A stretch of DNA of 64,000 nt. It comes from Stramonita haemastoma (taxonomy: Eukaryota > Mollusca > Gastropoda > Neogastropoda > Muricidae). The translations under genes were made by a program, and so were the position numbers. Of the stretch, positions 13,501-28,900 are shown piece by piece (the stretch's first letter is position 1; each line of letters starts with the position of its first letter). The notes under the pieces are model-generated. The model was not told the origin of the DNA. It worked only from the letters and a program-made list of their open reading frames with translations, and did not search any database. Where the stretch lies: NCBI GenBank assembly GCA_030674155.1, contig CM060335.1, forward strand, positions 34,212,281 to 34,276,280, written 5' to 3'.

Positions 13501-14303
13501 TCACTGTCTCTCTCTCTCTCTCACTCACTCACTCACCCACTCACTCACACACACACACATACACACACGCACAACTGCCAAACCTCAAAACAGTACTACC
13601 CCCTAGCAAGCTACAAAGCACACGCAGACCTTGAGGTGTGCATCAGACTCCTGCAGCTGTTTGACCAGGCCCCTGTACATGACGGCCAGTTCCTCGTTCC
13701 TGTCCAGCACCATCTTGAACAGCTGTGACTGGGAGTAGTTGATGGACTTGATCTGGGCGTCCAGACGCTCCGGGGAAGGCCGCGTGTGGGAGGGGGGGCT
13801 GGCCACTGGCGGGGGGTGACTCAGGCTGTCCGTTGTCACCTGCGACAGTTGGAAAAACGGTCTTTAAAATAAAAATAACAATAATAATATATATAAAATT
13901 TTAATTTTAAGTTAGAAAACGGTCTTAAAAAATAACAACAACAATAATAATAAAAAATTTATTTTAAAAAAAAAAGAAGTTTGAAAACGGTCTCAACAGG
14001 TTGTGAAGATTGTTGTTGTTGTCGCTGTAGATGTAAAATTGTTGTTGGAGATGTCTGACCAACAACCCCCCCAGTTAGTATCCTTCTGTCCTGATAAACA
14101 GAACACAGACTGTCTTCAGGGCATTACATGTGGTAAGAGGAGATGGTTTTTTTGTTGTTGTTTTTTTTTAATCAGATTTTCAGAATTTCCTGTCATCAGC
14201 TACGATGTGATAGAATCACATATGTAGCCTCGGAAGTACTGACTAGGGAATCTTTGTTTTCCTACTCCTATTGTGATGGACATGAATGATTGAGCATGCA
14301 TTA

Positions 14304-14342
<39 letters not shown>

Positions 14343-17300
14343 ATATATATATATATGAGGAGATGTCTTCCTCACAATCTGGAACCAGCTCTGTGATGTA
14401 ACCTGATTCAGCAAGGCCAGCACAAGGTCAGAAGTGGTGCTGTTCGATGGAATCATGTCAGAAGTCCACACTTTTATTGTACATACCACACAGCTCATAA
14501 TAAAACCAAAAAAAAGTGTGACCCAAGCACTGAAAACTTTGCAAGATTAGGTAAATGTCAACGAACGAAAAAAAACAGACTTCAAAAAACCAAAAAACCC
14601 AACAACTATTAATTGTCAGTGAATGCTTGTGTGTTGTATAGGTCGAATGCAAGCCCTTTGATTTGTTTTTGCAAGATATAGCGCTATATAAATTCCATGT
14701 TTTATTATTATTATCAACATTTTATCAAAAGTTACCTCTGACATCAGCAATCGCTGGCGCACTGTCCTGGAGTGACCAGGAGATTTGGGCGTGCTGTGGG
14801 CTTGGTTCATCACGCCAAAGCCATTCTGATGTTTGACGGGTGTGCTCAGCATGGGTGTCTCATCCATCTCCCCTCTCTGACTGTTCTCCGTCTCTGTTCA
14901 CATCAATATTTATTTTTTGTTTGGATGGTAGCTCTTTTAAAAACTGCAAGAGAAGCTAAAAACTGTTTGTTTTTTCAATTTGGGAATGACGGAACAAAGC
15001 TTTGACAAAAAAGTGTGCTTCTTTCCAGTCATGAACCTACCACTTTTCACTCAAGATAGCAAAAAAGCAACCCAGAAAAAAAAACGGAAAAAAAAACCTC
15101 TCAAGAAAGCAGACATGGTTCACAACATCTACTTAAAACATTGACCCAGTATCCTCTAATCACATCTTGCTCGTTTTTAAGCTACGTGCTCCCGATTTGG
15201 TACTTATGAATAGCTTTAAAAGTTATCAATTAACATTTACTCCTAAGGCCTACTTCAAATCACATGCTTTTACTGCACTGTACCAAAAGTTTTTTCTGTA
15301 GTTACATCCACACATATTACCTGGTTGACATGATACCAATCATGCATTTCTTACTGAAATAATGTAAAGAGTTGGAGGGAGGGGTTAACGCATCCAAAAC
15401 TTCCTTACAGCAAACATACACTTAGTTATGACTTTTTACTTCTTTTTTTTTTTTTAACTTAACAGCCATTAGATTTTAAATACCCATATCAAGGGCCAGG
15501 AGAGCCATAAGAATCATACCTACAGAATGTAACTATTGAAAGAATAAAATAAATATGAAAACACAGCCTCAGGAGAGCCAAAAGAATTGTACCTACAGAA
15601 TATAAGTACAGAATAAATTTTTAAAAATAAACGAACATGAGAGCACAGCCTCAATGATTAACAAAACTAGAACAAGAAGAGAAGGCAAAATAAAGAACAG
15701 AGCCTCACCCCAATCAAAACAGTTTATTTTGGATTCCACATCATCCAGCTCCCTTGTCAACAGAATGTTCAGCTCCTGAAATCAAAAAGACACAGGCCTT
15801 CCAATGGTGCCATACTGACCACAGACACACACCTACACATCGCAAGATATATATATATACATTTTACATACATGACTCTCCCACTGAAGTTTCCCCTTTC
15901 CCCTCTCTTCCCCCGACTGCCACTGCTACCCTCAACCTGATCCCCTGTCTACATTTTATTCAAATCCCAATCCTCCACGAATTTTCAATAAAAGCCACTG
16001 AATGCTTTCATGGAAATGAGAGCTGACAAAAGCTGTTGAGGTTTTTTTGTTAGGTTTTTTTTTTTTTTAGCAGGCAAAAGTTACAGTCTCAATGTCTGAC
16101 ATGACAAAAAGTGAATTAACTGGCAATGCTCATGTAAAACTCCAAACTATGCTACCTGTCATGCTCTATAATCACCCTTCCTTTATAATTGACCATACCA
16201 AGCCATTTCAAACAGACATAATAATATATAAAGCAGCATCCACACACAAGTATTTCTTTACTGAGAGGTCAGAAAATAGGCAAAACTTCTTTAAATGCTC
16301 AAGACAGCAACTATTGTTGTCTGTTATATGAGCAAAAGTGCATCACACTGCCGTTAATAATAATAATACATGGAATTTATATAGCGCTATATCTTGTAAA
16401 AACAAATCAAAGCGCTTGCACTCGACCCTCACAACAAACAACCAATGACAATAAATAATTCTAGCAAATTCGAAAGCACACACACACGCGCGCGCACGCG
16501 ACACACACACAACCATCGTTAAGCACCTGACAAGTCAGGCCCAGCGCAACCAACTTCAGCTAAGGAGAGAATTGTTATCTTTTAAGTCTTCCTGGAAAAA
16601 AGGCAGGAGAATGGACCATGAAGGCAGAAAATTAGACAGGAAGGAGGTGACAGAAAGAAAAGGAACAAGAAAGAGAGTGATAGAAAAGAGGAAATTTCTA
16701 GCACAGAATTTTTAGAATGTGGGGATGCTATTCATACTGACACCACCATAATGAACAATACCACAAACCAGCCATCTTTACCCAAAGTAAAAATGCACTG
16801 CTCTGGGGACATTCAACAGGTGGTGTCATTTTCTTTGGAGGGGGGGCGGGTGATGTTGTTTTGGGGTTTTGGGGGGAGGTTTTTGCTCCTCAGCAAGAGT
16901 TCTGAGGTTCACCAATAGTGAGTTTTTTTTGTGAAAAACTACTTTTTTTTTTTCTATCCCCATCATTTAGGTAGCCACATTTTAACTCTAAGGGGTGGTG
17001 TTTAAACTTGACACGTATGCATGTGTTTTAAAAATTTTGTCATCCATTTCTACTGGCACAAAATGGACTACTCTCCTGAAAGGCAGAAAGGGTTTATAAT
17101 GTGTGCGCAAGATGTTCTGCACGCATTTGCACAGGAGGCCTTGGTTTACAGTCTCATCCGAAGGACTGATGTTCACTTCCAATTTCTCATCAAACTGGGA
17201 AGACAGGGCAAGGCTGGGAATGGAACCCAGAACCTCACAGTTGACTTGTCAGGCAGGTGAACGTCTTAACCATACTGCCATCTTCCCTCTGGAAGCGGTG

Positions 17301-20300
17301 GTTTCATACAACAAGTTTCAATAACTACCCTTCCACTCCTGGCTGGGTCTTGCACATGCATGGCAAACTGGAGTTGAAGGTTTGTTTGTGGGTGACAACT
17401 GTCTACAACTCCGAAAGAACACTTGGTCACGATTCCTCAGCTACGCTATTACTGCCAACAATGCTAGTGATCCATCAGAAAAACTGTCCTCGGTGTAGGA
17501 TTCATGCATGTCCTGTGTATATTATATCACATCAAAAATAGCACAACTAAGGCCACTGAAATGACCAAGCAACAGTGCAGGGTCTGTGTTGACTTTAGGA
17601 TGACCTCACTGTGCTCTAAGCATTACAGGCTTTGCACACGCAACAGAACAAGCCTGAGGGCGTACGGATAAATTCAAGACGACTCACACAAAGCAGCAGT
17701 AGTACCTGGACTCCCAGAGAACCCCCCCCTACCCCCCTCCCCAAACTCCTAACAAAAAAAGCCACAAGAAGCAAAAAAACAGAAGCGACAGAACACCATC
17801 AAGAAGCAACAGCACACCATCAAGAACAGACAGAATCAAGGATTACATGATTCTTGTTTCCGCCCAGATGGTCCATGGTGAGATAGAGAGCATCGCGCGC
17901 CTGGACAATGAGAGCGGTGTACTTCTGGCGTCGGGTCTCCTCGGGCCCGGCGCCCTCCAGCTCCCTCTGGGCCATACTCTTGTAAATCTGATCATCATCA
18001 TAACAACTCTACGTTACCATTACGGCAGTTTCCCTTTCAATAACTCTTCAACCTTTAAAAAAAAAAAAAAAAAAAAAACCTCTTCAACCTTTATAAAAAC
18101 ATGTTTTCCCCTCTAAATCTTTAACACGATTGCCCAATAGATATACCGAAGAGTAAAGGGACGGGGTTAGGTTATGGTTGTGTAGGGTCAAAAAGGCTCC
18201 CTGTGGGTACTTGAAACTCTAAACACGCACCAAGCCTGGCCCTGTGCACCACTGCCCTTATTTTAGTTTCCACTGCTTGCTTCATGCTTTCCTCTCCTTG
18301 TGGTACACACATGTACAGCCGGTCTGCTGCAGACCGGTGATACACACATGTACAGCCGGTCTGCTACAGACCGGTGGTACACACATGTACAGCCAGTCTG
18401 CTTCAGACCGGTGGTACACCACACATGTACAGCCAATCTGCTTCAGACTGGTGGTACACACATGTACAGCCAGTCTGCTTCAGACCGGTGGTACACACAT
18501 GTACATACAGCCAGTCAGCTTCAGACCAGTGGTACACACATGTACATACAGCCAGTCTGCTTCAGATCGGTGGTACACACATGTACAGCCAGCAGACCGG
18601 TGGTACACACATGTACAGCCAGTCTGCTTCAGACTGGTGGTACACGCATGTACAGCCAGTCTGCTTTAGACCGGTGGTACACACATGTACGGCCAGCAGA
18701 CCGGTGGTACAACATGTACAACCAGCAGACTGGTGGTACACACATATACAGCCAGTCTGCTTCAGACCGGTGGTACACGCATATACAATCTGCTTCAGAC
18801 CGGTGGTACACACATGTACAGCCAGTCTGCTTCAGACCGGTGGTACACACATGTACAGCCAGTCTGCTTCAGACCGGTGGTACACACATGCACAGCCAGT
18901 CTGCTTCAGACATTTCTCAAGGTTGAAGAAGAACCCATGGCAAAGCTATGACTCCAATCTGAACAGCCAATGCCTTCTGGCACAGCCAACCACAACACAG
19001 AGAAAGCCAGCGGCAGGTGTTCTCATTACTCCATAACCAGCATGCCAGGCAAGAGACTAGCTAGAAAATCAACTAGCTTTGGGCAACCACAGTGTTCTCA
19101 ACAGAATGCATTCGCAGAATTTTCTGCACCCTTGCCTAAGGTACATACGGCTGGTCTCTCTTGATAAATATGTGATGTTCTTGAATTATAACCAGATTAT
19201 TTAAAATTCCAACACTTCATTCAATGTCATTGCATAGGCCTACAGGACAAGCTGGACTAAAATTCTCGGTACAGCTTGTATCTGCTGGACTCTCATAACA
19301 TTTCTCCCATTTCTCTGGCATATCAAAAGGACAGTTATCTTTAATCCTGCCAAAGTTGTTTCTGCAAAGAAACCAACTGCCATAAAAACTACATAGTTGA
19401 ATTTTACCAACACAGATATACTCATACACAGATAACTGAATCAAGATGACACTACTGCTTTACTTTTGTTACACAAATGAGCCAAAAGTCAAAAAGGTGG
19501 CTTTCTATTTCAAAAAGCCTACTGCACTTTCCCATTTGTAAATGAAGAAACAGCAGCCTTTCTTTTCTCTCACCTGGTTACTACACACAGAATGTTAACA
19601 AATTAAGCTCAAAAGCCAACAATGGTGACACAACTTTTGCTTCATCCCTCATTGGGTTTTTTTCAGCCACATATCACTGCCTACAGCAGGTACAACTTTT
19701 TCATTTGGCATCCATGATAAATATCCATTCCTTTTTTTTTTTAACCCCATAATCAAATTCTACTGAAAAATTCTGTCTGCCTGCTACTGCTCTTTTCAAA
19801 CATTACTTACGAAGCACAAGAAACCTTTTCAACGTGGTAAAGACCCAATCAACCTGCTGAATCTGTGCGCTTACTTTCAGTTTTGAAAACAACAAACAAA
19901 ACTTATATCTGAGTACCTGAGCCCTGTAGAAAGAGGCGTAGGGTGTGGTCAGACGTTCAAAGCCTCTGATGGCATCTTCATAACGTCCCTCCCGCATGGC
20001 AATGGTGGCCGAGGCAAACTTGGCGTCTTGCAACAGCTCCTGTGTGGCAGTTGGAGTCAGATCAGCATCGTCTCCATCATCAAACAGCCGCACCTTGACA
20101 CAAGGCCCTCTCTGGTTCCTGAAAGAAAGAGAGAACAATTATTAACTGAACAGGTGAACAAAAGAACAAAATTATCCTTAACACCAAAAAATATGTACAG
20201 CAATCATTACCTGAAAACACAGCAGAATGGTTAGAACTATACTTACCATCCGAAAGGCAGAACAAGTTTTAACATGTGTGCAAGATGTTCTGCATGCTTT

Positions 20301-23300
20301 CACACACAGGACCTCAGCTTATAGTCTCATCACAATGACTTTCAGTGGAGTGGAATTGGTACTGATGTTAACTCCAGGCATAAATCCCCTGAAACGGGCA
20401 TCTCGGTGGTGGCTCAAACCCAGGCCATCAGATAATGAGGTCAGCACTGTAACCACTGAGCTATCTTGCCCACAATTCCAAGTATCTAAATTTGTATACT
20501 AGTGAATATGCACACCTGCTACAAGTGTATGATTTCTGGACTTGTCCTTTATCCCCTCAGGGAGAAATCATTGGGGCAGGCATAAAATGCAACACAGACA
20601 AACAATACAGCAAAACAGACGTTACATCCAAAGCCAGTTCCAGTGTTTACAATCTCGCGACTCAATTGCCAGAACAAAACAGAAAAGAGTACAATGCTGT
20701 ACTTTTGTTTGTCCATCGTGTTCGATGATGACCTCCAAAACAGCAGAGGAGGCAGCTGCTGTTTCGGAAACTGGGCAGAAATTTGATTATAGTGGAGATG
20801 CCTTGCCCACAGCACATCCCCATTCTCTCGGCCAAGAAGGCATAAGGACAGTCAGCGCTGGAGATGTTCTCCAAAGGCCAACTAGCCCGGGGCTACAGTA
20901 CATAAGGACTGTGCATGTCAAGCGTCCTAATCAGAGAGTCCTAGCCAATCACAAAAGCTAAGCTGTAAAGTGGAATTCCACACTGTGTTTCACAAAAAAA
21001 GGAAGAGACATTAGACATGCTAGGAAAAAGGCAGCAAAATGGACTGGAAGGCAGAAAATATGTAAAAATGAGAGCACAGAAAGATGGGGAAAAAACAAGA
21101 AACAAAGAGTGCAAAGAGGAAATTTCTAACAAAATTTCAGGTGAAGCACTATTCATAAACAAAGTATATTTTAAAAAAAGAGCCTCTAGCAAGAAACAGA
21201 ATGGGAGGAGGCGGGAGAGCAAGCGAACAAGAAACATCTGGCATTATTCAGACAGATAAAGCAGTGTAGCAGGCCCCAGCTGTCAGACACACATCACACA
21301 TGTCTCTGTACATGCTGACTGCCTGTACATTTCTATTCCAGGATCAATTACACCCACACCACTTCACAGGTGAACATGTACTCAATTCCTGGTCATACAG
21401 TTCCTTCATAATGATAGAATATTGCAATACCCTCGCAGATTCAGACTCTGATGTTTGAACTTTCTTGAGGGCACTGACCATACTCGAAAGAGCTGTGAGC
21501 TGACCTGCTCTCACAATCATGCCAAAACACAGTTTATCATGTTCAGACAATAAGCAGCTGAAGGTCAAAGTAGTGTGTTCAGACCGAGGAATTATCATTA
21601 TTAGTCAAAGCACTGAGTTCAAACCCCAAGAGTTAACAGATAAAGCAGTGTAGCAGGCCCCAGCAGTCAGACACACATCACACATGTCTCTGTACATGCT
21701 GACTACCTGTACATTTCTGTTCCAGGATCAATTACACCACACACCACTTCACAGGCGAACATGTACTCAATTCCTGGTCATAAGTTCCTTCATAATGACA
21801 GTTTAAGAATCTAATGATTCAAACAAAAGAGAAACCTATTGTGTATCTGTGGCAATGGATGACAAAATTTACAAAACTGCATACACATGGGGCTGGATGT
21901 AAAATAAAATAGCCCATGTGTTTATTCATTATCCTTGAAATAAGAAATAAATAAAAACAAGATCCATGGACGGTTTCAAAATACAAATTTTTAATGTGAA
22001 AAGAAGATGAAAACATGTGTGTGTGTGTGTTTCAGATAGGAAGACATGAACTTGATGAAGGGGGGGATAACAAAACTCTGTTTTTGTCCTACTTTAAGAC
22101 AAACACTGGAATCTGATATGGCAAAATACGCCTACAAAAATAACCATATATCAGAAAACACAAAGATAAAAAATCTGACCAAGTGGAAACCATGCTGACA
22201 GACAGCTAGACAGTTACCAAACGGCTAATGAACAACAACCAAAATTCACTAAAAATTAATTAAAATGAAGATTAACAAATTATGAATAGATTCAGACTCA
22301 ATGGTTGGACTTTTCAGAGGGCAAGAAACACACTGGTATGAACCAAAAGCAGAGCTATTCCCAGTGACACATCTAGGGCCTAACCTTTTTTTTTTTAATA
22401 TATATTGAACAAATTAACAGAAAAGCAGATTAGCAGGCCCCAGCAGTCAGACACCATCACACATGTCTCTGTACATGCTGACTGCCTGAACATTTCTGTT
22501 CCAGGATCAATTACACCACACACCACTTCACAGGTGAACATGTACTCAATTCCTGGTCATACAGTTCCTTCACAATAAAACAAGATAAATTGTAATAGGT
22601 TAGGCCGTTGACAAAACAAGCATTGTCAGCAGTCTTAACATCTTCAATAAAGGTAAGGTAAAGGTAAAGTGTGCCATAACCCGTGTGGTCGTAGGGAGGG
22701 AGGCCTCAGAGACCTCAGCTTCTCTAGGGGCCAGCATGTTGAGGGTGGCGCCCATCTCTTCTCCCTCGCTGCTTTACCTTCCCTAACCCTAAAGAGGGCA
22801 GGTACCCATTTACATCTGAGTGAACTGGAGGGGACTGTACTAAAGCCAAGCGCACAAACGGCCACCCATACAACTGATAACCTCGCTCAACGCTGCTTAA
22901 CATTGGCTGGCCTGGGGGAAAGCGAGCGCTCTGACCACTAAGCTATCCCATCCCCAACTTCAATAAGTTAAAGTTAGTTCAAGTCTGTCCCGAGCCTAAG
23001 GCTCATCAGGCCAGTGCTTATCCCGGTTTCTGTGGCGTTAAGCACAGTCATAGACTCCCCCCTGGATAGGACGCCAGTCTGTCGCAGGTTTAACCCCCAA
23101 CACAAGGTTGGTACCCCTTTTACACCTGGGTGGAGTGAGAAAATAGCCGTAAAGTGCCTTTTCCAAGGGCACAACGCCATAGTCGAAAGCTGGATCGAAC
23201 CCGCAACCTTTAGATTACGAGTCCAACGCCTAACCACTAGACTACAGCGGAGGCATCATCAAGCATGATGGCTGCAGTGCTTACTTCTCCAGGCGGTTGA

Positions 23301-25815
23301 GCATGGCCAGAGCGTGTCTCCAGTAAAAGGCAGCCCGCGCCTCCAGACACGCCAGCTGGTTGACAGACCCCCGGTTGCCATGGTCCCCCTCCGCCAGACT
23401 CTTCACCTGCAACATCGTCACCCATAGAAAGCCATCCATCACCTGGGTACAATCATCACACGTAATAACACCAATCAGCAACTTTGGTGTCCTTTAATAG
23501 CTACAATTTGGTTCAGGCCAAAAGGTGAGTCAGTTATTGATGTCAGCTCATTGCCAAGGCCTACACTAAAATGTTGTGATGTTGTAAAATGTTGTGTTGA
23601 GATTGCCTTCAGCCATGACAAGCTCTTAACAGAACAACCTGCACTCTCCTTTAAAGGAGAAAAAATCCTCTGAAGTCGGAGTATGGCTGCCTATATGGCG
23701 AGGTACTTGAAAATAGTCATACACGCAAACTTCTCATTCAGAGTGCAATTTCAATCCCACAGTGATTCCCAGGTGGAATGAGTGAGTCAGAGTGCACATT
23801 TTGGGTGACCCCCCAGAGTGTTAAGCTGGGAACAACACCAACAACATAGCTACAACTGAGTTTCGCACTCCCCTCCCCCTCCCTTTTCTCTCTAGTTATA
23901 TGATTAACTAAATAAATCAAAACCTTCAGTCATTCAATCGCTTCTATTTCTGTCTGTCTTTTTTTTCATACATCAGTTCCATTACATGTTCCAAAAGAAG
24001 ACCACAATCTGTAGCAGTCCTCAGCACACAACTGTCACCAACAAAATCAGATAATATTCTCTGCATGAAATTTGGGCTCACCCTGAGGAGAGCATGTCAC
24101 CCACCACAAGTGCAGTGCATTCCATTTTCTGCCAGCACAGGTGTTTGTTTCCCTGTTAATGCTGAACTTTACTGATACTACTATCAAAACTGAACTGAAC
24201 AAGAGAAAAAAAAAAAAAGGAGAATATTTGATAGGTAAATACGTAATTAAAGGACACCTTGGGTTTCAATCAAAGTTAAAACGCCGATGTGACAGTGGAT
24301 AATGATGATGATGACTTCATATTACAAGTGCTTACACTAACATCAACAACAGTCAATATATGATTGACATCACCCAACCCCCTCCCCTGAAACAAACAAT
24401 ATCTGGGTGTTTTTATGAGTCTTTCCTTCCTAAAATGCTTTATCCACAAATAAAACATAACAACAATATACATTCACAGTGAAATGATTTTTTTTAGAAA
24501 TGTAACAAAAAGGTTAAGCACAGCACTAAAAACAGACCAAATCTATACACTAATCTGCCAGCAAACATCCAAATAACAGATTTTTTAAAAAGAATTACAG
24601 AAGCATGAAATAGGTGCCCCGGTTTCTATCAAGCAACACCCGCTTGTTTCTTTCTGAAGCCCAAAACAATGTACTACTTTCCCCCAAAACACAGACCTCG
24701 CAACTTTTCTGTAGTTTATGTGATATTGCACACAATGGAGTCTGCTGTACAAAAGTATCAGATGTTTACATTACAAAAAAATCTGGTCATGTTACTTAAA
24801 AACATGATTTACAAGATAAAACCTGAAGCAGAATGTAAGATGTGGAAGCAAGTAATAAGCGAGTGAAGAATCCAAAAAGACAGTGTGTTCAGCTCATTTC
24901 TGCAGAATGACAAAACCAGCGCCCTACTAAAGCTGACATAATGTTCCAATATTCAAGTCCACAGATGGGAAGAAAAACCCTTTGTTAACATTTTCATGCA
25001 TTCATGTGCAAGTCAGTGAATATACATGTTCCTTATTATTTGCCCTGTGCAGAAATCAGCCAGTTTTAACTTTCCAGATACAAATCAAGAGATATAAAAC
25101 AGTGTTGCCATCATGACAATTCTGCTGAAAAGTAAGAAGTAGCTTTAAGCAGAGATCTCAAGCAAGCATGCTACCTATTGGCTTGTGCACGCATACTGTT
25201 AGTCTCTACTGCACTGTAACGACTTTCATTTACAGACCGTGCAACTTGTCAAACTCAAAAACAATACAGGGAGGGCCCTTTTATTGTTTGTTTATTTGGG
25301 GTTTTGTGACAATAATAATTTGAAGAAAGATATCAGACAGATATAGATCATCAACTACAAAGTATCTGGTAAGTTTAAATGAACCCCTGACTGATCCTCA
25401 GCCACAAAATACAGTCCTCATGAAGACATGCAGTAAAGCAAGACTTTGAACTATGAGTTGATTTTCTACTTTCACTATGTTCATTAAAATGATTGGCCAC
25501 ATGCCGTCTGTCGAAAGAACAGAAAATAAAAACGTGTTCGGTCATCAAACAAAAAGTTCATGTTGAAACATGACAAAATGGTCTCTGAATATTATATAGC
25601 TGTAGGTTTGGAGCGCCAAGGTCACTTCTATAATGTAGTCTGGTAACTGAACATCCATGTTTACTGGACTCCACTGAACTATGTACGAATTCAAAGATAA
25701 AGCACTTTAGTGTCCCAACTTTGGGATAAAGGCCTGAATATCTATTCAAAGAACCAAATCTGCTCTAAGATTTTTTAAATATGATTCCCTTTTTACTCAC
25801 ACACACACACACCCT

Positions 25816-25903
<88 letters not shown>

Positions 25904-28900
25904 AAAAATGGCAGAAAAAGTCATGATACCTGTGCAAGGGAACAGTAATACAGTAACAATGAAACACTGAATGAAGGATGTATATAGAGATTGACCACAA
26001 ACAACCGTGAAATGGATGGTACATCAACAAATGTGCCGTGACAGGGGATGGGAAAGTAAGCAATGAAAATGAAAAATGCACATAAAAAACCCCTGCAACT
26101 TTCCATGTCTTCCACAGTAAAAATCCATGGAACATAAGTTACAGCCCGAAGATGGCAAGCATTTGAAACTCAATGGATTCAAGACTTGTAACCAGTATCA
26201 AGTCTGCTGATTTTTCTGACAAAAACTGTCCTTCACAAATAAAAAATTTCACGAGAAAACTTTTCAGTTTGTTAGCACTGTTCTGCATCAAAGCCCAGCT
26301 GACTGTCCAAGTACATATCAGGGCTAAAAACAAGTAAAAGCTGGAAAACAAAAATCAAGCACAACATATGACACAGTCTACCCTATAGACCTTACGCATG
26401 TCACATGTTTAATTACACACAACAGTAAATAAAAAAATAAAATAAAGAATTTAAAGCAACAACATGGCAATACTTTAATAAAATATGGTTTTGATTTATA
26501 AAAAAAAAAAAAAAACCCATACCACAAAGTATAAACTCTTTCAATAGGCTATAGACCCTACATCACCAGACACAAAAAAATAAAACAATAAAAGCATATA
26601 TGGAATCTGTAAGAATTTTAAGACAAAAAGACAGTTGAAGAAGTTGACTATAGAGAGCAGAAGGAAACATATATGGGAGAAGAAACAAAAAGTCACAGAA
26701 CAGAGGAAATGTTCAAAGTGAAGATTTTCCAAAGACTTACAGATACTTTTTCCCCACTGAGGAATTCTTGAGATACTTTTTTGTGGGGGGTTTTGTTTTG
26801 TTTGTTCCTCGGCTAGAGCTCCAAGGTTCACCAAGGTGACATTTTTATGTATGCTAACCACCACCCCACCCCCAACACCATTTAGGCAGCCCATTCCGAC
26901 TTCAGGAGCATTTTGTTTTAAAAGACAATAACTGAAAGTAAAGTTTTATGTCTAATTTAAGTTTGTTGTTTTTATGAAATGCACCAACAAGTCGAGACTT
27001 AAAAGTTTTGACACTCAAAAAAAAATTAAAAAAAAAAATAAAGTTTTGACATCAGTATAAACAAACAGAACCATCACCACATATTCTACAAACTCCCCAA
27101 ACCGTACTGTTAGTCAGATGACAATATTATTTTCAAATGAATTCTGTGGAAATCATAAAACGCTACCCAAATCTCAGTTTCCCTTCACTGCGTAAATAAT
27201 GCTTTAGTGTTAGTAGAGAAAACTGCTACCAGACAGTACACAAATGGAATACTGCAACAACGCGCTAGAATGCTTGTCCCTGGCCTGCAATAAGTACAGT
27301 AGAAGTCATCTCAAGTTTAGAATAGAATGAGAGCAAACTAGATTATGTGTTTTGGAAATTAAATACTTTGCAAAAATGTGGTTGACAGATGGATCATTTC
27401 TTTCCAAATCAAAAACACGTTTTCTTTTCTGACTAAATATGCAGGTTTGGGGTTGTTTTTTTACCCAAACACCTGCAGTAATTCTGGCTGTCAATATGCA
27501 GAGATTGTTTTGTTAGGGTTGTTTTTTTTTCAACCACCTGCAATAACTCTGAATATGCAACTGTTGGGGTTATTTTTTTCATATATGATAAATAATTTCT
27601 TTCTTTGTGATTAAATATGCATTGTCCAAACTCTTCAGAGTCATTCTTCATCAAACAGATTCTCACTTGCTGGCATCCTGGTTGAATCTTTTATCTTTTA
27701 ATACCTGTGTAAAAATACTGTTCTGAATTATCAAAATGTTCACCTAGACCAGGTAATGTGACCCTGCACACATATATTTATACACCTGGCCAGACAGATC
27801 TTTACCTGTTTCAATCTACATTACTTTTCAGTTTCTCATAATGATCTCAGTGGGTGCAGAATATGCAACTTGACATGAAACGAAACATGGAAAACAGTCT
27901 TACACGCCATCACTGACATTCCCAATACATTTCCTTTTCATTATTTAAAGAGAAAATGACAATAAAACAATAATCATATAATACAAAGTGTGAAGTTTAC
28001 TATCATAACTTCAGGTTGTACTCAAAATCACAAACTAGCACTTAACCAAAAACAAGTTTTTCTCATAAATGTTTGATGCATTAATACTGAAGCAGCTAAA
28101 AATTCTTCTAGTTCTGGCCATCTTGCATTTAATTCCTTAAATTTGGGCACAGTAAAGGAGGTGGTCATTCTTTCTAGAGGTCTTAAATTCCAAATACATA
28201 TTCCATTCCTTTCTTCCTATTCCATAATCACTTAATCAGACTTTTTTAATCTTCATATCTGCCAACATCAATCAACATTCTTCCCGTGAAAGGCAGTTTG
28301 CAGTTATAAGTATAAATCAAAGGTATTCATCACTGGATATTGTTGCCCAAAGTCCCAAGTTTTCGTTCACAAGTGAAAATCAAAAAAATAACCCGCATGC
28401 CCCAAATTCAGGAGAGAAAAATGGTGTCACACTTCTAAACAAAGTGGAAACAAAGAAAAACAAACAAATACTTAATCTGAAAATATTATTTCCCAAACAT
28501 ACGGTCTACATATGACACCCTTTACCACAAATGCATACTCCAAAACAGCAAACAGCACATATTCAACTCTACATTCTAACCTACCATCTGTAAAGAAATG
28601 TTCAGCATAAGCTAGGAAAACCACTTTTATTGATGCTGACAATGAAATGAAGTGAGATGTTTATTTCCATCTGGATGTGCACAAGTGACAAGTCTGTTTA
28701 CAAAAACTCTTATATAATTTTTTTTAATCTATTATTTGTTGACTTGATGACAGATCTGTTATTACACATGCATGTAAGTGAAAGCATGTGAGCACTGCTA
28801 ATTCACCGATCAATTACACCTTCCATCCATCATTCCTAAATATCTACAACTGGTTTCTTCCAGAAATTTCAGATGACATAATTCTTTGCCTTGTTAATCA

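Larger units (their letters stand above)
20119..23284 (-). other. RANBP2: RANBP2 intron 17
   Basis: From left: reversed tRNA/core SINE (20226-20474, head at 20400-20474), part of the GGAAAAAGGCAG repeat (about 21010-21150), three dispersed copies of a 150-bp unit, a SINE tail (21826-21955), the reversed composite tRNA/5S SINE (22650-22958) and a reversed tRNA SINE (22970-23255) that ends about 30 bases from exon 17. Confidence 0.75.

Noticed and set aside
18300..19036. 208- and 220-residue frames across the 37-bp minisatellite
   Set aside because: Frames exist on both strands and simply cycle through a 37-bp unit; not a protein gene.
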